A stretch of 64,000 nucleotides of DNA, from positions 3,132,001 to 3,196,000 of the forward strand of contig NC_007498.2 in assembly GCF_000012885.1 (NCBI RefSeq), in the 5' to 3' direction. Of the stretch, positions 10,196 to 19,916 are shown one piece after another (position 1 is the first letter of the stretch; each line of letters begins with the position of its first letter). Under the pieces are notes generated by a model that saw nothing but the letters and a program-made list of their open reading frames with translations, searched no databases and had not been told where the DNA came from. This stretch comes from Syntrophotalea carbinolica DSM 2380. GTDB lineage: Bacteria; Desulfobacterota; Desulfuromonadia; Desulfuromonadales; Syntrophotaleaceae. Position numbers and translations under genes: made by a program.

Positions 10196-11449
10196 TCAGC
10201 CCTTGATTCGCTCGATGTGCGCACCAAGATTTCGAAACTTTTCCTCGAGGCGCTCATAACCCCGATCGAGATGATAGATGCGCGAAACCTCGGTCGTATT
10301 TTCCGCAGCCAGTCCGGCCAGCACCAGACTGGCGCTGGCACGCAGATCGGTGGCCATAACCGGCGCGCCAAGCAACTCCTTGACGCCTCGCACCTTGGCG
10401 GTCTTGCCTTCGATGGCGATATCTGCGCCAAGGCGCTGCAGTTCGCAAACATGCATAAAGCGGTTTTCAAAAACACTCTCGGTAACCACGCTGGTACCGT
10501 CGGCAATACTCATCAAAGCCATGAACTGAGCCTGCATGTCCGTTGGAAAACCGGGGTGAGGCTGGGTCTTGATGTCGACCGGAGCGATGCGGCGCGGACC
10601 CCGCACGCGTAACGCATGATCCTCCGCGCTGATGGTGACGCCGGCTTCCTGGAGCTTGCTGATCAAGGCCTCGAGGTCGGCCTGACGGGCACCGAGCAAC
10701 CGCACATCCCCTCGGGTCATGGCCGCAGCCACCATGAAGGTACCGGCCTCGATGCGGTCCGGCATTACGGCGTAATGCAGCGGCTGCAACTCATCGACCC
10801 CTTCGACAACGATACGGTCCGTCCCGGCACCTTCGATACGGGCCCCCATACAGGTCAAAGCCGTGGCCAGATCGACGATCTCCGGTTCGCACGCAGCATT
10901 TTCAATTACGGTGGTACCTTGAGCAAGACACGCCGCCATCAGCAGGTTTTCGGTACCGCCGACGGTGGGAATATCGAGGTAGATATTGGCCCCATGCAAC
11001 CGTTTGGCCCGGGCCTCGACATAGCCGTGGTCGAGATCGATCTCGGCACCCATGGCCTCGAGCCCCTTGAGATGCAGATTGATGGGCCGGGCACCGATGG
11101 CACAGCCGCCGGGCAAACTCACCCGGGCGTGTCCCAGTCGCGCCAGCAGCGGACCGAGGACCAAAACCGAGGCACGCATGGTGCGCACCAGATCGTAGGG
11201 CGCCTCAACACTGCGAATCCGGGTGGCATCGACAGAAAACACCCCTTCCTGGCTATGCACTTCCGCGCCAAGGATGCTCAGCAGTTTTCCGGCGGTCGAA
11301 ATATCCCGCAGGGCCGGCACATTTTCGAGCTGGTGCTGCCCGGGAGCAAGCAAGGTGGCAAACAACAGCGGCAGCGCTGAATTTTTGGCGCCGCTGATCC
11401 GAACCTCGCCCTTGAGTCGGTTTCCACCATGAATGACAATCTTATCCAA
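10196..11449 (-). CDS. murA: UDP-N-acetylglucosamine 1-carboxyvinyltransferase
   Basis: MurA transfers enolpyruvate from PEP to UDP-GlcNAc, the first committed step of peptidoglycan synthesis in the cytoplasm. The 417 residues have the usual length. The substrate loop [16 protein letters not shown] is at the N-terminus. The catalytic cysteine is Cys116 in [12 protein letters not shown]; this Cys is the fosfomycin target in the family. The gene is 35 bp after prmC and precedes hisG, so it appears co-transcribed with both. Confidence 0.97.
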   Translation of the reverse strand: MDKIVIHGGNRLKGEVRISGAKNSALPLLFATLLAPGQHQLENVPALRDISTAGKLLSILGAEVHSQEGVFSVDATRIRSVEAPYDLVRTMRASVLVLGPLLARLGHARVSLPGGCAIGARPINLHLKGLEAMGAEIDLDHGYVEARAKRLHGANIYLDIPTVGGTENLLMAACLAQGTTVIENAACEPEIVDLATALTCMGARIEGAGTDRIVVEGVDELQPLHYAVMPDRIEAGTFMVAAAMTRGDVRLLGARQADLEALISKLQEAGVTISAEDHALRVRGPRRIAPVDIKTQPHPGFPTDMQAQFMALMSIADGTSVVTESVFENRFMHVCELQRLGADIAIEGKTAKVRGVKELLGAPVMATDLRASASLVLAGLAAENTTEVSRIYHLDRGYERLEEKFRNLGAHIERIKG

Positions 11450-11484
11450 CCTGGTACCACCTTTGAAGAAAAGGGTGCATATGC

Positions 11485-12348
11485 TCAGTGAATACTATGA
11501 TCTGCGCCGCGGCGAGCCCCCACGACCCGCGGCACGCCACCATAATCGTCCCGCACGAAGCCGTCCACAAGTCCGGCGTCATCGAACAGCTGCCGCACCG
11601 CGGCGGCCTGATCGATACCGACCTCCACCAGCAGCCAGCCTCCGGGCACCAGACACGTATCGGCCTGCGCCGCCAGCAGCCGGTAAGGATCAAGACCATC
11701 TTGCCCACCGTTTAAGGCCTGACGCGGTTCGAAATCTCGAACTTCGGGCATCAGTCCGTCGAGATCAGCCGCCGGGATATAGGGGGGATTGGAAACGATC
11801 AGATCGAAAGGCCCCTCGGGCAGTTGCGCCAGATCCCTCTCAAGAAACCGCACCCGATCGTCGACACCGTTGCGGCGGGCATTATCGGCAGCCACCGCCA
11901 GAGCCTGGGGACAGATATCCAGCGCCACCACCTGCGCATCGGCAAGTTCATGGGCAAGGGCGATGGCTATGGCGCCGCTACCGGTGCCCACATCGAGAAC
12001 TCGCGACCCGTTGGCCACCCGCAGAGCTTCCTCCACCAGCACCTCGGTATCGGGCCGGGGGATCAGCACCGCCGGAGAAACCGACAGGGGCAAAGACCAG
12101 AACTCCGTCTCGCCCAGGATATACTGCAACGGTTCGCGCCTGGCCCTTTTGACCACCAGGGCACGATAGGCCGTCAACTCGGACTCCTCGAGAGGACGGT
12201 CAAAATTAAGATACAGGCCCACCCGGTCCATCCCGAGGCTGGCACCAAGCAACAACTCGGCATCGCGCCGGCCGCTGTCAATCCCCTTATCCCGGAAATA
12301 ATCGGCGGTCCACTGCAGTATTTTCAGCACGGTCCAGATTTGTGCCAA
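11485..12348 (-). CDS. prmC: Peptide chain release factor N5-glutamine methyltransferase
   Basis: PrmC methylates the glutamine of the GGQ motif of class I release factors using SAM. The 287-residue protein has an N-terminal helical domain, then the methyltransferase fold with [27 protein letters not shown] (SAM binding, about 117-132) and the catalytic NPPY at 187-190. It lies 2 bp after prfA, whose product is its substrate. This pairing is widely conserved. Confidence 0.97.
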   Translation of the reverse strand: MAQIWTVLKILQWTADYFRDKGIDSGRRDAELLLGASLGMDRVGLYLNFDRPLEESELTAYRALVVKRARREPLQYILGETEFWSLPLSVSPAVLIPRPDTEVLVEEALRVANGSRVLDVGTGSGAIAIALAHELADAQVVALDICPQALAVAADNARRNGVDDRVRFLERDLAQLPEGPFDLIVSNPPYIPAADLDGLMPEVRDFEPRQALNGGQDGLDPYRLLAAQADTCLVPGGWLLVEVGIDQAAAVRQLFDDAGLVDGFVRDDYGGVPRVVGARRGADHSIH

Positions 12349-12350
12349 AC

Positions 12351-13421
12351 TTACGCCTCCTGGGCCGCCATGGCCTCACTCTGATAATGCAGGGTGAGGG
12401 GTTCGACCAACTCGGAGAGATTGCCCTGCATGATGCCTTCCAGCCGATAGAGCGTCAAACCGATGCGGTGATCGGTGCAACGCCCCTGGGGGAAGTTGTA
12501 GGTACGGATACGCTGACTGCGATCGCCGCTACCGACCTGGCTTTTGCGATCGGCGGCCATCTGCGCCTGCTGATCGGCCATCACCTGATCCAGGATGCGG
12601 GACTTCAGCACCTTCATGGCTTTGGCCTTGTTTTTATGCTGGGATTTTTCGTCCTGGCAGGAAACCACCACTCCGGTGGGCACATGCGTAATACGCACCG
12701 CCGATTCGGTTTTATTGACGTGCTGCCCTCCGGCGCCGGAGGCGCGGTAAACATCAATGCGCAGATCGGTCGGATCGATATCCACATCAACGTCTTCAGC
12801 CTCGGGCAACACCGCCACCGTGCAGGCCGAGGTGTGGATACGCCCCTGGGCCTCCGTCTCCGGCACCCGTTGCACCCGATGGGTGCCGCTCTCGTATTTG
12901 AGTTGCGAATACACCCGGTTGCCGCTGATCATGGCGATAATTTCCTTGAATCCGCCGGCTTCGGAGTCCGAAACGCTCATGGTCTCGACTTTCCAACCCT
13001 GCCCCTCGGCAAAACGGCTGTACATGCGGAACAGGTCGCCGGCAAACAGTGCCGCTTCGTCGCCACCGGTACCTGCCCTGATTTCAAGGATAACGTTCTT
13101 GTCGTCGTTGGGATCTTTAGGCAACAGCAGAACCTTAAGCTGCTGAGCCAGTTCTTCACGATGAGCCTCGAGTTCGGGCAGCTCCGCCTTGGCCATCTCC
13201 CGCATTTCAGGGTCGCTATCCTGCAGCAACTCGCGGTTCCCCTCGATATCTTCGCTTACCCGTTTGTATTCGCGATAAACCGCGACTACCGACGACAGTT
13301 CGGCATGTTCGCGCGTCAACTCGAGAAAACGTTTCTGCTGCGACACGACCTGCGGGTCCGACAGCAGCCCCTCGACTTCACGAAACCGATCTTCCACTTC
13401 TTCGAGCTTGTTAAATATCAT
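12351..13421 (-). CDS. prfA: Peptide chain release factor 1
   Basis: RF1 ends translation at UAA and UAG. The 356-residue protein has the GGQ tripeptide at 231-233 ([15 protein letters not shown]), which triggers peptide release. It also has the stop-codon-reading PxT tripeptide, here Pro-Glu-Thr at 187-189 in [10 protein letters not shown]. Many RF1 proteins have Pro-Ala-Thr or Pro-Val-Thr there, so the Glu is a mild variation. It is located between thyX (29 bp) and prmC (2 bp). Confidence 0.97.
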   Translation of the reverse strand: MIFNKLEEVEDRFREVEGLLSDPQVVSQQKRFLELTREHAELSSVVAVYREYKRVSEDIEGNRELLQDSDPEMREMAKAELPELEAHREELAQQLKVLLLPKDPNDDKNVILEIRAGTGGDEAALFAGDLFRMYSRFAEGQGWKVETMSVSDSEAGGFKEIIAMISGNRVYSQLKYESGTHRVQRVPETEAQGRIHTSACTVAVLPEAEDVDVDIDPTDLRIDVYRASGAGGQHVNKTESAVRITHVPTGVVVSCQDEKSQHKNKAKAMKVLKSRILDQVMADQQAQMAADRKSQVGSGDRSQRIRTYNFPQGRCTDHRIGLTLYRLEGIMQGNLSELVEPLTLHYQSEAMAAQEA

Positions 13422-13450
13422 CAGCTTACGATTGCTCTCTCAGTCGGGCA

Positions 13451-14137
13451 TCAAAGATTGGCGAATTCCTTGCGAACTTCATCCACGCAGCCACAGGTCA
13501 TAGCACCTTCGGGACAGGCACCGACAAGACACCCGGGACCGCCGGCAGCGAACAGACCCGGCGCGACACCGCGTACCTGGCGCAGCATTTCCACCGCCAG
13601 CGCGCGGATCTCCCATTGAGCCCGGCGACAGCAGCGCAGCGCAAAGAAATGCAGCAGTTCACGAGCGTTCATGGTCATGACCAGTTTGGTCTCGGCAGCG
13701 TTGGGCAACACAAAACGTGCATCTTCCGCCGGAATCCCGGCCTCCATAAGCTCGGCATAAACCCGGTGCATTTCTTCCAATGCCGCTTCAAAGGTAGCCA
13801 GCAGTTCAGGCCGGTCGGCGATGGAAGGCGGCGTTACCGCGGTAAAACGCTGCTTATGCGAGACATAACGCTGACTTTGCTGGGAATAGGAAGCCAGGCG
13901 ATGACGTACCAACTGATGGGAACAGGCACGACTGACCCCTTCAATACCGAAGGTGAAAGAGACATGTTCCAGGGTAGACAGATGACCGACAGAGAGAATC
14001 TTGGCGAGCAGCGCCTCCCTGCGGGCGCTGTCCTGCTGCAACAGTTCCTCGACGGAAGATGCCGAATAACACAAACGGGCGGCGGCAGCCACCAACCGCT
14101 CGGGCTCAGGAGTATGAGTCAACAGTTGTACGAGCAT
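13451..14137 (-). CDS. thyX: Flavin-dependent thymidylate synthase
   Basis: ThyX makes dTMP from dUMP with methylene-tetrahydrofolate, FAD and NADPH. The ThyX motif RHRx7S is present (Arg78 to Ser88, RHRLASYSQQS). I start at MLVQLLTHTP (228 residues); an upstream in-frame extension of 49 residues has no family resemblance and runs through the intergenic hairpins. The C-terminus is cysteine-rich (GCLVGACPEG and TCGC). ThyX instead of ThyA is common in anaerobes. It is the first gene after the rpmE terminator and probably heads the prfA-prmC-murA unit. Confidence 0.95.
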   Translation of the reverse strand: MLVQLLTHTPEPERLVAAAARLCYSASSVEELLQQDSARREALLAKILSVGHLSTLEHVSFTFGIEGVSRACSHQLVRHRLASYSQQSQRYVSHKQRFTAVTPPSIADRPELLATFEAALEEMHRVYAELMEAGIPAEDARFVLPNAAETKLVMTMNARELLHFFALRCCRRAQWEIRALAVEMLRQVRGVAPGLFAAGGPGCLVGACPEGAMTCGCVDEVRKEFANL

Positions 14138-14213
14138 GTCTTTCCCGCCCGGCCCTGCGCCTGTCACCACGATCAAGGCTGGAGACAGTTTACGGAAGGC
14201 CCAAATGCAACAG

Positions 14214-14240
14214 GGCAGAAACGCCCCGCGCGTTTCTGCC
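14214..14240. repeat. 11-bp perfect inverted repeat between rpmE and thyX
   Basis: GGCAGAAACGC (14214-14224) pairs perfectly with GCGTTTCTGCC (14230-14240) around a 5-nt loop. No T-run follows on either strand, so it is not a textbook terminator. It lies just past the rpmE terminator and about 75 bp before the thyX start. It could be a backup stop or part of the thyX leader. Confidence 0.5.
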
Positions 14241-14246
14241 TGTGAA

Positions 14247-14275
14247 CAAAAAAAGAAACGGCCCCGGAGGGCCGT
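14247..14275 (-). terminator. Rho-independent terminator after rpmE
   Basis: Read on the minus strand, ACGGCCC - TCCG - GGGCCGT (14275-14258) forms a GC-rich stem that is followed directly by a TTCTTTTTTT tract. It starts 10 bp past the rpmE stop codon. Confidence 0.85.
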
Positions 14276-14284
14276 CTCCGGCAA

Positions 14285-14494
14285 TTACTTGTTGTTCTTC
14301 GCGTATTTCTTGCGGAAACGGTCGATACGACCAGCTGTATCGAGCAGCTTCTGCTTACCGGTATAGAACGGATGACAGGCCGAGCAAACCTCGACTTGCA
14401 TATCGGCACACTTGGTAGAGCGGGTCTGGATAACATTGCCACAGTGGCACTTGACCTCGACCGCCTCGTATTTAGGATGGATCCCTTCTTTCAT
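14285..14494 (-). CDS. rpmE: 50S ribosomal protein L31, zinc-binding form
   Basis: The 69-residue protein begins [16 protein letters not shown] and carries CHCG and CSAC pairs, the four-cysteine zinc site of the C+ form of L31. It then has the HPFYTGKQ and DRFRKKY signatures. GAGAAGAAGTC precedes the ATG. It is flanked by rho upstream (125 bp) and by a strong terminator downstream, so rho-rpmE may be one transcript. The rho-rpmE order is shared by many bacteria. Confidence 0.97.
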   Translation of the reverse strand: MKEGIHPKYEAVEVKCHCGNVIQTRSTKCADMQVEVCSACHPFYTGKQKLLDTAGRIDRFRKKYAKNNK

Positions 14495-14619
14495 GACTTC
14501 TTCTCCTTATCACCCTGGCTTAGTACAGGGCTCGGACATAAAGCGAAAACTTCGCAAGGCAAAGCGTATCTTTTACCATTTCGGACAGCTTATCGCAAGG
14601 CTTTTCTGGACAGCATCGC

Positions 14620-15867
14620 CTACTGGTTCATAGACTCGAAAAACTCATCGTTGGTCTTGGTTGCGGACAACTTTTCCAACAGGAATTCCATACTGTCGAC
14701 GACATTCATGGAGGAAAGCACCTTGCGCAACAGCCAGAGCCGCTGCAACTGGGTCTGACCAACCAGCAATTCTTCGCGGCGGGTGCCGGACTTGTTGACG
14801 TCAATCGCGGGGAAAGTGCGCTTATCGACCAGGCGCCGGTCGAGCACGGCTTCCATATTACCGGTGCCCTTGAATTCCTCGAAAATGACCTCATCCATCT
14901 TGCTGCCGGTATCGACCAGCGCGGTGGCGATAATGGTCAGGCTGCCACCTTCTTCAATGTTACGCGCCGCGCCGAAAAAGCGCTTGGGCTTGTGCAGAGC
15001 GTTGGAATCGACACCGCCCGAAAGAATCTTACCGCTGGGCGGCACCACCGTGTTGTAGGCACGCGCCAGGCGGGTGATGGAATCGAGCAGAATAACCACA
15101 TCGCGCTTATGTTCGACAAGGCGGCGAGCTTTTTCGATGACCATCTCGGCGACCTGCACGTGGCGGGTGGCCGGCTCGTCGAAGGTCGAGGAAATGACCT
15201 CGCCCTTGACGGAACGCTGCATGTCGGTGACTTCTTCGGGACGCTCATCGATAAGCAGCACGATGAGATACACTTCCGGATGGTTGACGGCAATGGAATT
15301 CGCAATATTCTGCAAAAGGATGGTCTTGCCGGTTCGCGGCGGCGCAACGATAAGCCCACGCTGGCCCTTACCGATAGGCGTAACCAGGTCCATAACGCGC
15401 ATGGACAGGTTGTCCGGAGCCGCCTCAAGAACAATACGCTCCTCCGGATAAAGGGGAGTCAGATTGTCGAACAAAGTCTTGTCACGGGCCACCGACGGAT
15501 TTTCGAAGTTTACCTCGGCAACCTTAAGCAGGGCAAAATAGCGCTCGCCTTCCTTGGGTGGGCGAATCTGCCCCGACACAGTATCGCCGGTACGCAGATT
15601 GAACCGTCGGATTTGCGACGGTGAAACATAGATATCGTCGGGGCCGGGCAGATAGTTTGCGTCAGGCGCCCGCAAAAAACCGAAACCGTCGGGCAGGATT
15701 TCCAAGACACCTTCGCCGAAAATAGCTCCGTTTTTCTCAGCGGTGGCATTGAGAATCGTGAAGATCAGGTCCTGCTTGCGCATGCCGGCGGCACCGTCAA
15801 GCTTAAGGTCCTTGGCGATCGCCGCCAGTTCGGTAATCTTCTTCTCTTTGAGTTCCTTTAAATTCAT
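14620..15867 (-). CDS. rho: Transcription termination factor Rho
   Basis: Rho is the hexameric RNA helicase that ends untranslated transcripts. I start at [14 protein letters not shown] (415 residues) because TAGGAG lies 6 nt before this ATG; the 17-residue upstream extension is unsupported. It has the Rho N-terminal helical domain, the RNA-binding cold-shock-like domain ([12 protein letters not shown], about 61-72), Walker A APPRTGKT (175-182), [14 protein letters not shown] (Walker B with the catalytic Glu) and the secondary RNA-binding loops. A promoter-like sequence 330 bp upstream implies a long leader. Confidence 0.97.
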   Translation of the reverse strand: MNLKELKEKKITELAAIAKDLKLDGAAGMRKQDLIFTILNATAEKNGAIFGEGVLEILPDGFGFLRAPDANYLPGPDDIYVSPSQIRRFNLRTGDTVSGQIRPPKEGERYFALLKVAEVNFENPSVARDKTLFDNLTPLYPEERIVLEAAPDNLSMRVMDLVTPIGKGQRGLIVAPPRTGKTILLQNIANSIAVNHPEVYLIVLLIDERPEEVTDMQRSVKGEVISSTFDEPATRHVQVAEMVIEKARRLVEHKRDVVILLDSITRLARAYNTVVPPSGKILSGGVDSNALHKPKRFFGAARNIEEGGSLTIIATALVDTGSKMDEVIFEEFKGTGNMEAVLDRRLVDKRTFPAIDVNKSGTRREELLVGQTQLQRLWLLRKVLSSMNVVDSMEFLLEKLSATKTNDEFFESMNQ

Positions 15868-16200
15868 TTTTTCTCCTAAAATGCACGCCGACCATGACAA
15901 GCTTTTCTCGGTCGTCATGCATGCCGGATCTTGCGGAGCACGTCACCTGCCATTTTCGCCTGTCGTTGCGGTCGCCCGGACCGTATTGATGTTACAACTT
16001 TTGGATTGGTTACAGAAAGGGTAGGACGGTTTTCCTTATCATGGGGGTACCACGCGCGACACCCCGTCGCCATGCGGTACCATTGGGATTTTATTCCTGT
16101 TACAAACAGCTCGATTTTGAATCGTTACGGGATGTTGTTCCGAAAGGTAGCGTGGTAAGGGACTTCTGTTCTGAAGGATCAAACAATTGATTCTCCCTAC

Positions 16201-16229
16201 TATCTACCCTGTTTGAGACGGACTGTCAA
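16201..16229 (-). promoter_or_regulatory. Putative sigma-70 promoter of rho
   Basis: On the minus strand a perfect TTGACA (16229-16224) is followed after 17 nt by TAGATA (16206-16201). It would give a leader of about 330 nt before rho. The -35 is strong, the -10 weak. Confidence 0.55.
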
Positions 16230-16265
16230 TGGATTAATTACCTTTTTGCGCAACAAATGCCAGGT

Positions 16266-16290
16266 AAGGGACGCCCACGGGGCGCCCCTT
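16266..16290 (-). terminator. Hairpin after the lipoprotein gene
   Basis: The stem is AAGGG-x-CGCCC / GGGCG-x-CCCTT with a 3-nt loop and one internal mismatch, 45 bp past the stop codon of the minus-strand lipoprotein gene. There is no clear T-run, so it may be an intrinsic terminator of the atypical kind or only an mRNA end stabiliser. Confidence 0.4.
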
Positions 16291-16334
16291 GATCACCTTC
16301 GGCGGTATCGGATAACGAAACAGACCCTACCGAT

Positions 16335-17135
16335 TCATTCCGCATTCCCGTTACTGAACGGATTGAGCAATCCCGGCTTCAATCCGGAAGCCAACTCCTT
16401 GAACAGCTGATGGTAAACCACGGGGACCTCAGTCTGCCCGAACCACCCTTCATCCGGCTCGGTCAAAGCGCGTTCGAGCCCCGGCAGGGTGATATACTTC
16501 AGAGCCACCTGATCGCTTTTATTGTAATGCGCCTCATCGAAATCAGGATACTGCAGATTCAAAAAAGGCTCGCCAAGCGGACTGCGATATTCCCACACAA
16601 CCTCCCCGGTAGGCAGCACCACCGCAGCCGACACCAGAATGCTGTCGCACGCCGCATCCAGATAGTTTATTTTGGTGCGATCCCAACGCCGCTCTTGTCG
16701 TTCAGCCCCGTTGAAAACAACCACCAGAAGTGCATCGCTCACCGTGGTTCGGGCCAGCTCCGCCACGGCTGCCGGCTGGAAACGATAGGTATAGCCGCCG
16801 TCCTCATCCCCTGCGGCCTTGCGTGACACGGCAATTCTCCGCAACAATGCCGACGGATCGCCCGTCACCGGACGGACGTCGAAATAGGCTTTTTTTTGTC
16901 GCAGGAGTTCAACCAGGGAATCCTCCTTGCCGCGATTGACCCGGGATAGCAAATCGATCACCTGGCGGGCCTCAGGATGATGAATCTCCGAGCCGCCGTC
17001 CACCATCAGCGGCAAAACCCCCAGTGTTTTAACCATGGATCGATACTGCTCCTTGGGAACGTTATAAACCCCGTTAGAACACCCCATCAAGACTACCGGT
17101 ACAAACAGCATCACCACCCATAGCAATCGACGCAT
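16335..17135 (-). CDS. Lipoprotein of unknown function
   Basis: The 266-residue protein starts MRRLLWVVMLFVPVVLMGC, a signal peptide with a lipobox (LMGC) at Cys19, so it should be lipid-anchored. The mature part contains GVLPLMVDGGSEI and SDALLVVVFNGAE, then VVLPTGEVVWEYRSPLGEP, which resembles predicted secreted or periplasmic mixed alpha/beta lipoproteins. I do not recognise a named family. GGAGAAC precedes the ATG. It is divergent from the barrel-protein gene across a 312-bp gap. Confidence 0.85.
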   Translation of the reverse strand: MRRLLWVVMLFVPVVLMGCSNGVYNVPKEQYRSMVKTLGVLPLMVDGGSEIHHPEARQVIDLLSRVNRGKEDSLVELLRQKKAYFDVRPVTGDPSALLRRIAVSRKAAGDEDGGYTYRFQPAAVAELARTTVSDALLVVVFNGAERQERRWDRTKINYLDAACDSILVSAAVVLPTGEVVWEYRSPLGEPFLNLQYPDFDEAHYNKSDQVALKYITLPGLERALTEPDEGWFGQTEVPVVYHQLFKELASGLKPGLLNPFSNGNAE

Positions 17136-17363
17136 AGATCTGTTCTCCTTGGAAAGATTGGGACCGCCTATCCCGTTCCACGTCAGTCTTCACCCGAAGA
17201 TTCAGGACAGACGCTACATTAACATACCCTTGTCAAGTTTCAGCCCGGATCTCTATCCCGGATTTCAGCTCCTACCGTTGGGCACCGACATCCGCCGAGG
17301 AATCTGCCTTCGGCGCCCGGATGCCAATTTTAATGTTTACCTTATTATAGCCGCCAGAATCTG

Positions 17364-17392
17364 TTGACAGCCCCATACAGAGGGTTTAAATT
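17364..17392 (+). promoter_or_regulatory. Sigma-70-type promoter of the barrel-protein gene
   Basis: TTGACA (17364-17369), 17-nt spacer, TAAATT (17387-17392). It lies 56 bp before the start codon in the otherwise gene-free 312-bp divergent gap 17136-17447. Confidence 0.7.
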
Positions 17393-17447
17393 CCTTTACA
17401 TTGCTTATCTGTTTAGTTTTTCTAATTCAACACAGGAGGAAATCTCC

Positions 17448-18266
17448 ATGAACGCACCATCCGGCCTAATTCGCACATCGTTTCTAACCCTCGTCTCTGT
17501 GCTGCTGCTCACCAGCCCCACCCTGGCTGCCATCCTCGAACCAATCGGTCTGCAGGATGGTCAACTGCTACCCAAAAACCAGGCAGAGTTTCACATAGGC
17601 TTTTCATACGCCGACGGCATGCGAAACCTGTTCCAAAGCGAAGACCGCGATCGCCGGGTGATGGAGATCCCGACATTGACCCTTAATCTCGGACTTGCCG
17701 AACGTGTCGAGGCACAGATCCAATACAGCTATCTGCATCTGCGGGAAAACGGCCAGGGCGGCAAATTCGGAAGCGGCGACGTCACTCTGGGCCTGAAAGT
17801 TCGCCTGTGGCAGGAATCGCTGCGTCTGCCGGCCATTGCACTGCGACTCGCCACCAAGCTGCCTAACGCCGACGACGAGGATGATTTCGGCACCGATGAA
17901 GCCGACATCTTCATCGATGCCCTGTTTACGCGCAACTATCCCCTGTTCACTTTGTACGTCAACGCCGGAGTGGCCATTCTCGGCGACCCTCGCTCGGGCA
18001 ATGACGGTCAGGACGACATGTTCCGCTACGGTGTCGGGGTCAAGATTCCGGTACTGGAAGACCAGCTTGCCGCCCTGGTTTCCGTCGAGGGCATGGAAGG
18101 CGATGAATCCGTCAACAGCCGGGGCGCATTCCGCGCAGGGATACAAGCCGAGCTGGGACGCTTCACCTGGGATCTGGGCGGTTCCGTCGGCTATGTCGAC
18201 AAGAGCGAAGATTGGAGCGTACGCACCGGTCTGACCACCTACTTCGAACTGCCTGCAGGCTGGTAA
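17448..18266 (+). CDS. Outer-membrane beta-barrel protein, unknown function
   Basis: The 272-residue protein starts at the ATG after AGGAGG. A signal peptide ends near SPTLAA (about residue 28). The mature chain is made of alternating amphipathic strands (AEFHIGFSYADG, RVEAQIQYSYLHL, GDVTLGLKVRLW, FTLYVNAGVAIL, RYGVGVKIPV, WSVRTGLTTYFEL) and ends with an aromatic residue. This is the pattern of an outer-membrane barrel. It resembles the transporter/MetA-type phenol-pathway barrel group, but the substrate is unknown. It has its own promoter and a hairpin after the stop, so it is probably monocistronic. Confidence 0.8.
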   Translation: MNAPSGLIRTSFLTLVSVLLLTSPTLAAILEPIGLQDGQLLPKNQAEFHIGFSYADGMRNLFQSEDRDRRVMEIPTLTLNLGLAERVEAQIQYSYLHLRENGQGGKFGSGDVTLGLKVRLWQESLRLPAIALRLATKLPNADDEDDFGTDEADIFIDALFTRNYPLFTLYVNAGVAILGDPRSGNDGQDDMFRYGVGVKIPVLEDQLAALVSVEGMEGDESVNSRGAFRAGIQAELGRFTWDLGGSVGYVDKSEDWSVRTGLTTYFELPAGW

Positions 18267-18277
18267 CCCTCTCGCAA

Positions 18278-18301
18278 GCCGGTGCCCGCACGGGCACCGG
18301 C
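18278..18301 (+). terminator. Hairpin after the barrel-protein gene
   Basis: GCCGGTGCCCG/CGGGCACCGGC forms a perfect GC-rich stem 11 bp past the stop codon. There is little T-run on either strand. It sits between converging genes (gluQ ends at 18324). Confidence 0.55.
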
Positions 18302-18323
18302 TCCCATTCCTTCAACGCGTGCC

Positions 18324-19244
18324 TCAGCACTGAACCTTCGGCACCTTCGTTCCATCGAAATACTTCGCCCCCCAGGACAGTACTTCAGCGGGCGATGCAT
18401 TCAACAGTTCTGCCGGCACGGCCTGCCCCAGAAACCGCAAGGCTTTCCAGATCAACCGTCCGCCGCCGCTGCTATCGAGAGACACGGTGCCATGACGCTT
18501 GCTGACTTTTTCGCCGTCAGGCGTCATAACCAGCGGAAGATGTGCATAGCAGGGCAGTGGATACCCGAGGCACTGATGCAGGTAGATCTGCCGCGGAGTG
18601 CTGCTGAGCAGATCGGCACCGCGCACCACCTGGGTCACCCCGCTTTCGGCATCGTCGACCACCACCGCCAACTGATAGGCAAACAGGCCGTCAGCCCTTC
18701 GCAACACAAAATCCCCGACCTCGGAAGCCAGGCACTGCCGATATTCGCCACTCAAGCAATCGCAAAACCCGACGCTGCGATGCGGCACACGCATGCGCCA
18801 GGCACGGGCCTCGCGACCGACGGGCAGACCGTTGCGGCAGGTACCGGCATAAATCGGTCCCTCCTCACCACGATGAGGGGCGCTGGCCAGGACTTCCTTA
18901 CGCGAACAGGCACAGGGGAAAATGTGCCCATCCTCACGCAAACGCTCCAGTGCCGCCTCGTAACAGGCGGTGCGGCGACTCTGGTAGAGCACCTCTCCAT
19001 CCCAGTGCAGAGTCAGTGCTTCCAGGGTATGCAAAATTTCATCAGCCGCGCCGGGCACCACGCGCGGACCATCCAGATCCTCCATGCGCAGCAGCCAGAG
19101 CCCGCCGGCGCTTTTGGCCAGACAATAACTGCCCACCGCCGTTACCAGAGAGCCGAAATGCAGCGCCCCCGTCGGACTGGGCGCGAAACGTCCGACAACC
19201 TGTGAGGCATCCGTCGTGCATCGAAAGTTCTTGTCAAGAGACAT
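18324..19244 (-). CDS. gluQ: Glutamyl-Q tRNA(Asp) synthetase
   Basis: GluQ (YadB) is a shortened glutamyl-tRNA synthetase without the anticodon-binding domain. It attaches glutamate to queuosine of tRNA-Asp. The protein has RFAPSPTGALHFGSLVTA (HIGH-like HFGS at 29-32), the zinc-site CACSRKE and a later Cys in IYAGTC, and a KVSKRHG motif (KMSKS-like). I use the ATG at 19244 (306 residues); an alternative ATG at 19259 adds five residues, and neither has a clear Shine-Dalgarno. A TTGACA promoter lies about 130 bp upstream. Confidence 0.93.
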   Translation of the reverse strand: MSLDKNFRCTTDASQVVGRFAPSPTGALHFGSLVTAVGSYCLAKSAGGLWLLRMEDLDGPRVVPGAADEILHTLEALTLHWDGEVLYQSRRTACYEAALERLREDGHIFPCACSRKEVLASAPHRGEEGPIYAGTCRNGLPVGREARAWRMRVPHRSVGFCDCLSGEYRQCLASEVGDFVLRRADGLFAYQLAVVVDDAESGVTQVVRGADLLSSTPRQIYLHQCLGYPLPCYAHLPLVMTPDGEKVSKRHGTVSLDSSGGGRLIWKALRFLGQAVPAELLNASPAEVLSWGAKYFDGTKVPKVQC

Positions 19245-19377
19245 AATACCAAAAAGCATGCCGCACAGATGGGCAGACCATCAAGATCCGCTTGGTCTGA
19301 CGCATATTGGAAAAAAATATTCTCATCGCCGATTTACCGCCGGGCAATGTTCGCGAAAAACCTCGATTGAAAATCTG

Positions 19378-19406
19378 ATTTTGAACCGGCCCTCCATGTT
19401 TGTCAA
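19378..19406 (-). promoter_or_regulatory. Putative promoter of gluQ
   Basis: On the minus strand TTGACA (19406-19401), 17-nt spacer, CAAAAT (19383-19378). It points at gluQ with a leader of roughly 130 nt. Confidence 0.5.
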
Positions 19407-19536
19407 TATCGACACGGGTACACATTCTTTTCCGGGGCATGCCCCTCGCGGATAGGCGAACCGCAAATTTATGGTATTTTTATAGAACACCGAACGGAGG
19501 ATCCCCTGCCAACCCCGTGCATACGAGGTATTCCCC

Positions 19537-19905
19537 ATGTCTGCAGTGCTGCGACGCATCGGTATATTCGTCTACCTTCTGGCCACCATCGCCTTATATG
19601 GCATCGGACACCCCTATGTTTTCTGGCTTTGCCTTGCCCTGGCGGTCGGCTACCTCATGCTGTGCGGTCATGTCGAACGGCATCTGGTGAAGGCAGCCCT
19701 AAAACGCCATGAACAGATCCGGGACAATGCCGTAAAAATGGGCAGGTCTCAGGAGGATCTGGACAAATTCAACCGCTTGCCCCACCGCGTCGCAGCCCAG
19801 GACTTCCAGTCCGTACCCGCAACATTGCGATATGCAACCCACGTCCTTTTTGCTGCAGGCATACTGCTGTTGTGTGCCGCGCTACGGTTTCGATTTTTCC
19901 CGTAA
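19537..19905 (+). CDS. Small membrane protein, unknown
   Basis: The 122-residue protein has two adjacent N-terminal hydrophobic segments (about residues 9-25 and 27-45), a charged middle (HLVKAALKRHEQIRDNAVKMG) and a third hydrophobic helix near the C-terminus (about 100-116). GAGG lies 7 nt before the ATG. It is the first gene of a three-gene plus-strand operon with a methyltransferase (11-bp gap) and a molybdopterin oxidoreductase. No family was recognised. Confidence 0.75.
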   Translation: MSAVLRRIGIFVYLLATIALYGIGHPYVFWLCLALAVGYLMLCGHVERHLVKAALKRHEQIRDNAVKMGRSQEDLDKFNRLPHRVAAQDFQSVPATLRYATHVLFAAGILLLCAALRFRFFP

Positions 19906-19916
19906 AGGATGTCCCG

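Larger units (their letters stand above)
15868..16334. other. Non-coding gap: long rho leader and hairpins
   Basis: This 467-bp gap has no convincing gene. It holds the putative rho promoter (16201-16229), a CATGAC/GTCATG inverted repeat (15892-15920) close to the rho start, and the hairpin at 16266-16290 that probably ends the lipoprotein gene. The rest looks like transcribed leader. In E. coli and other bacteria rho is autoregulated through its leader, so attenuation here is plausible but not shown. Confidence 0.5.
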
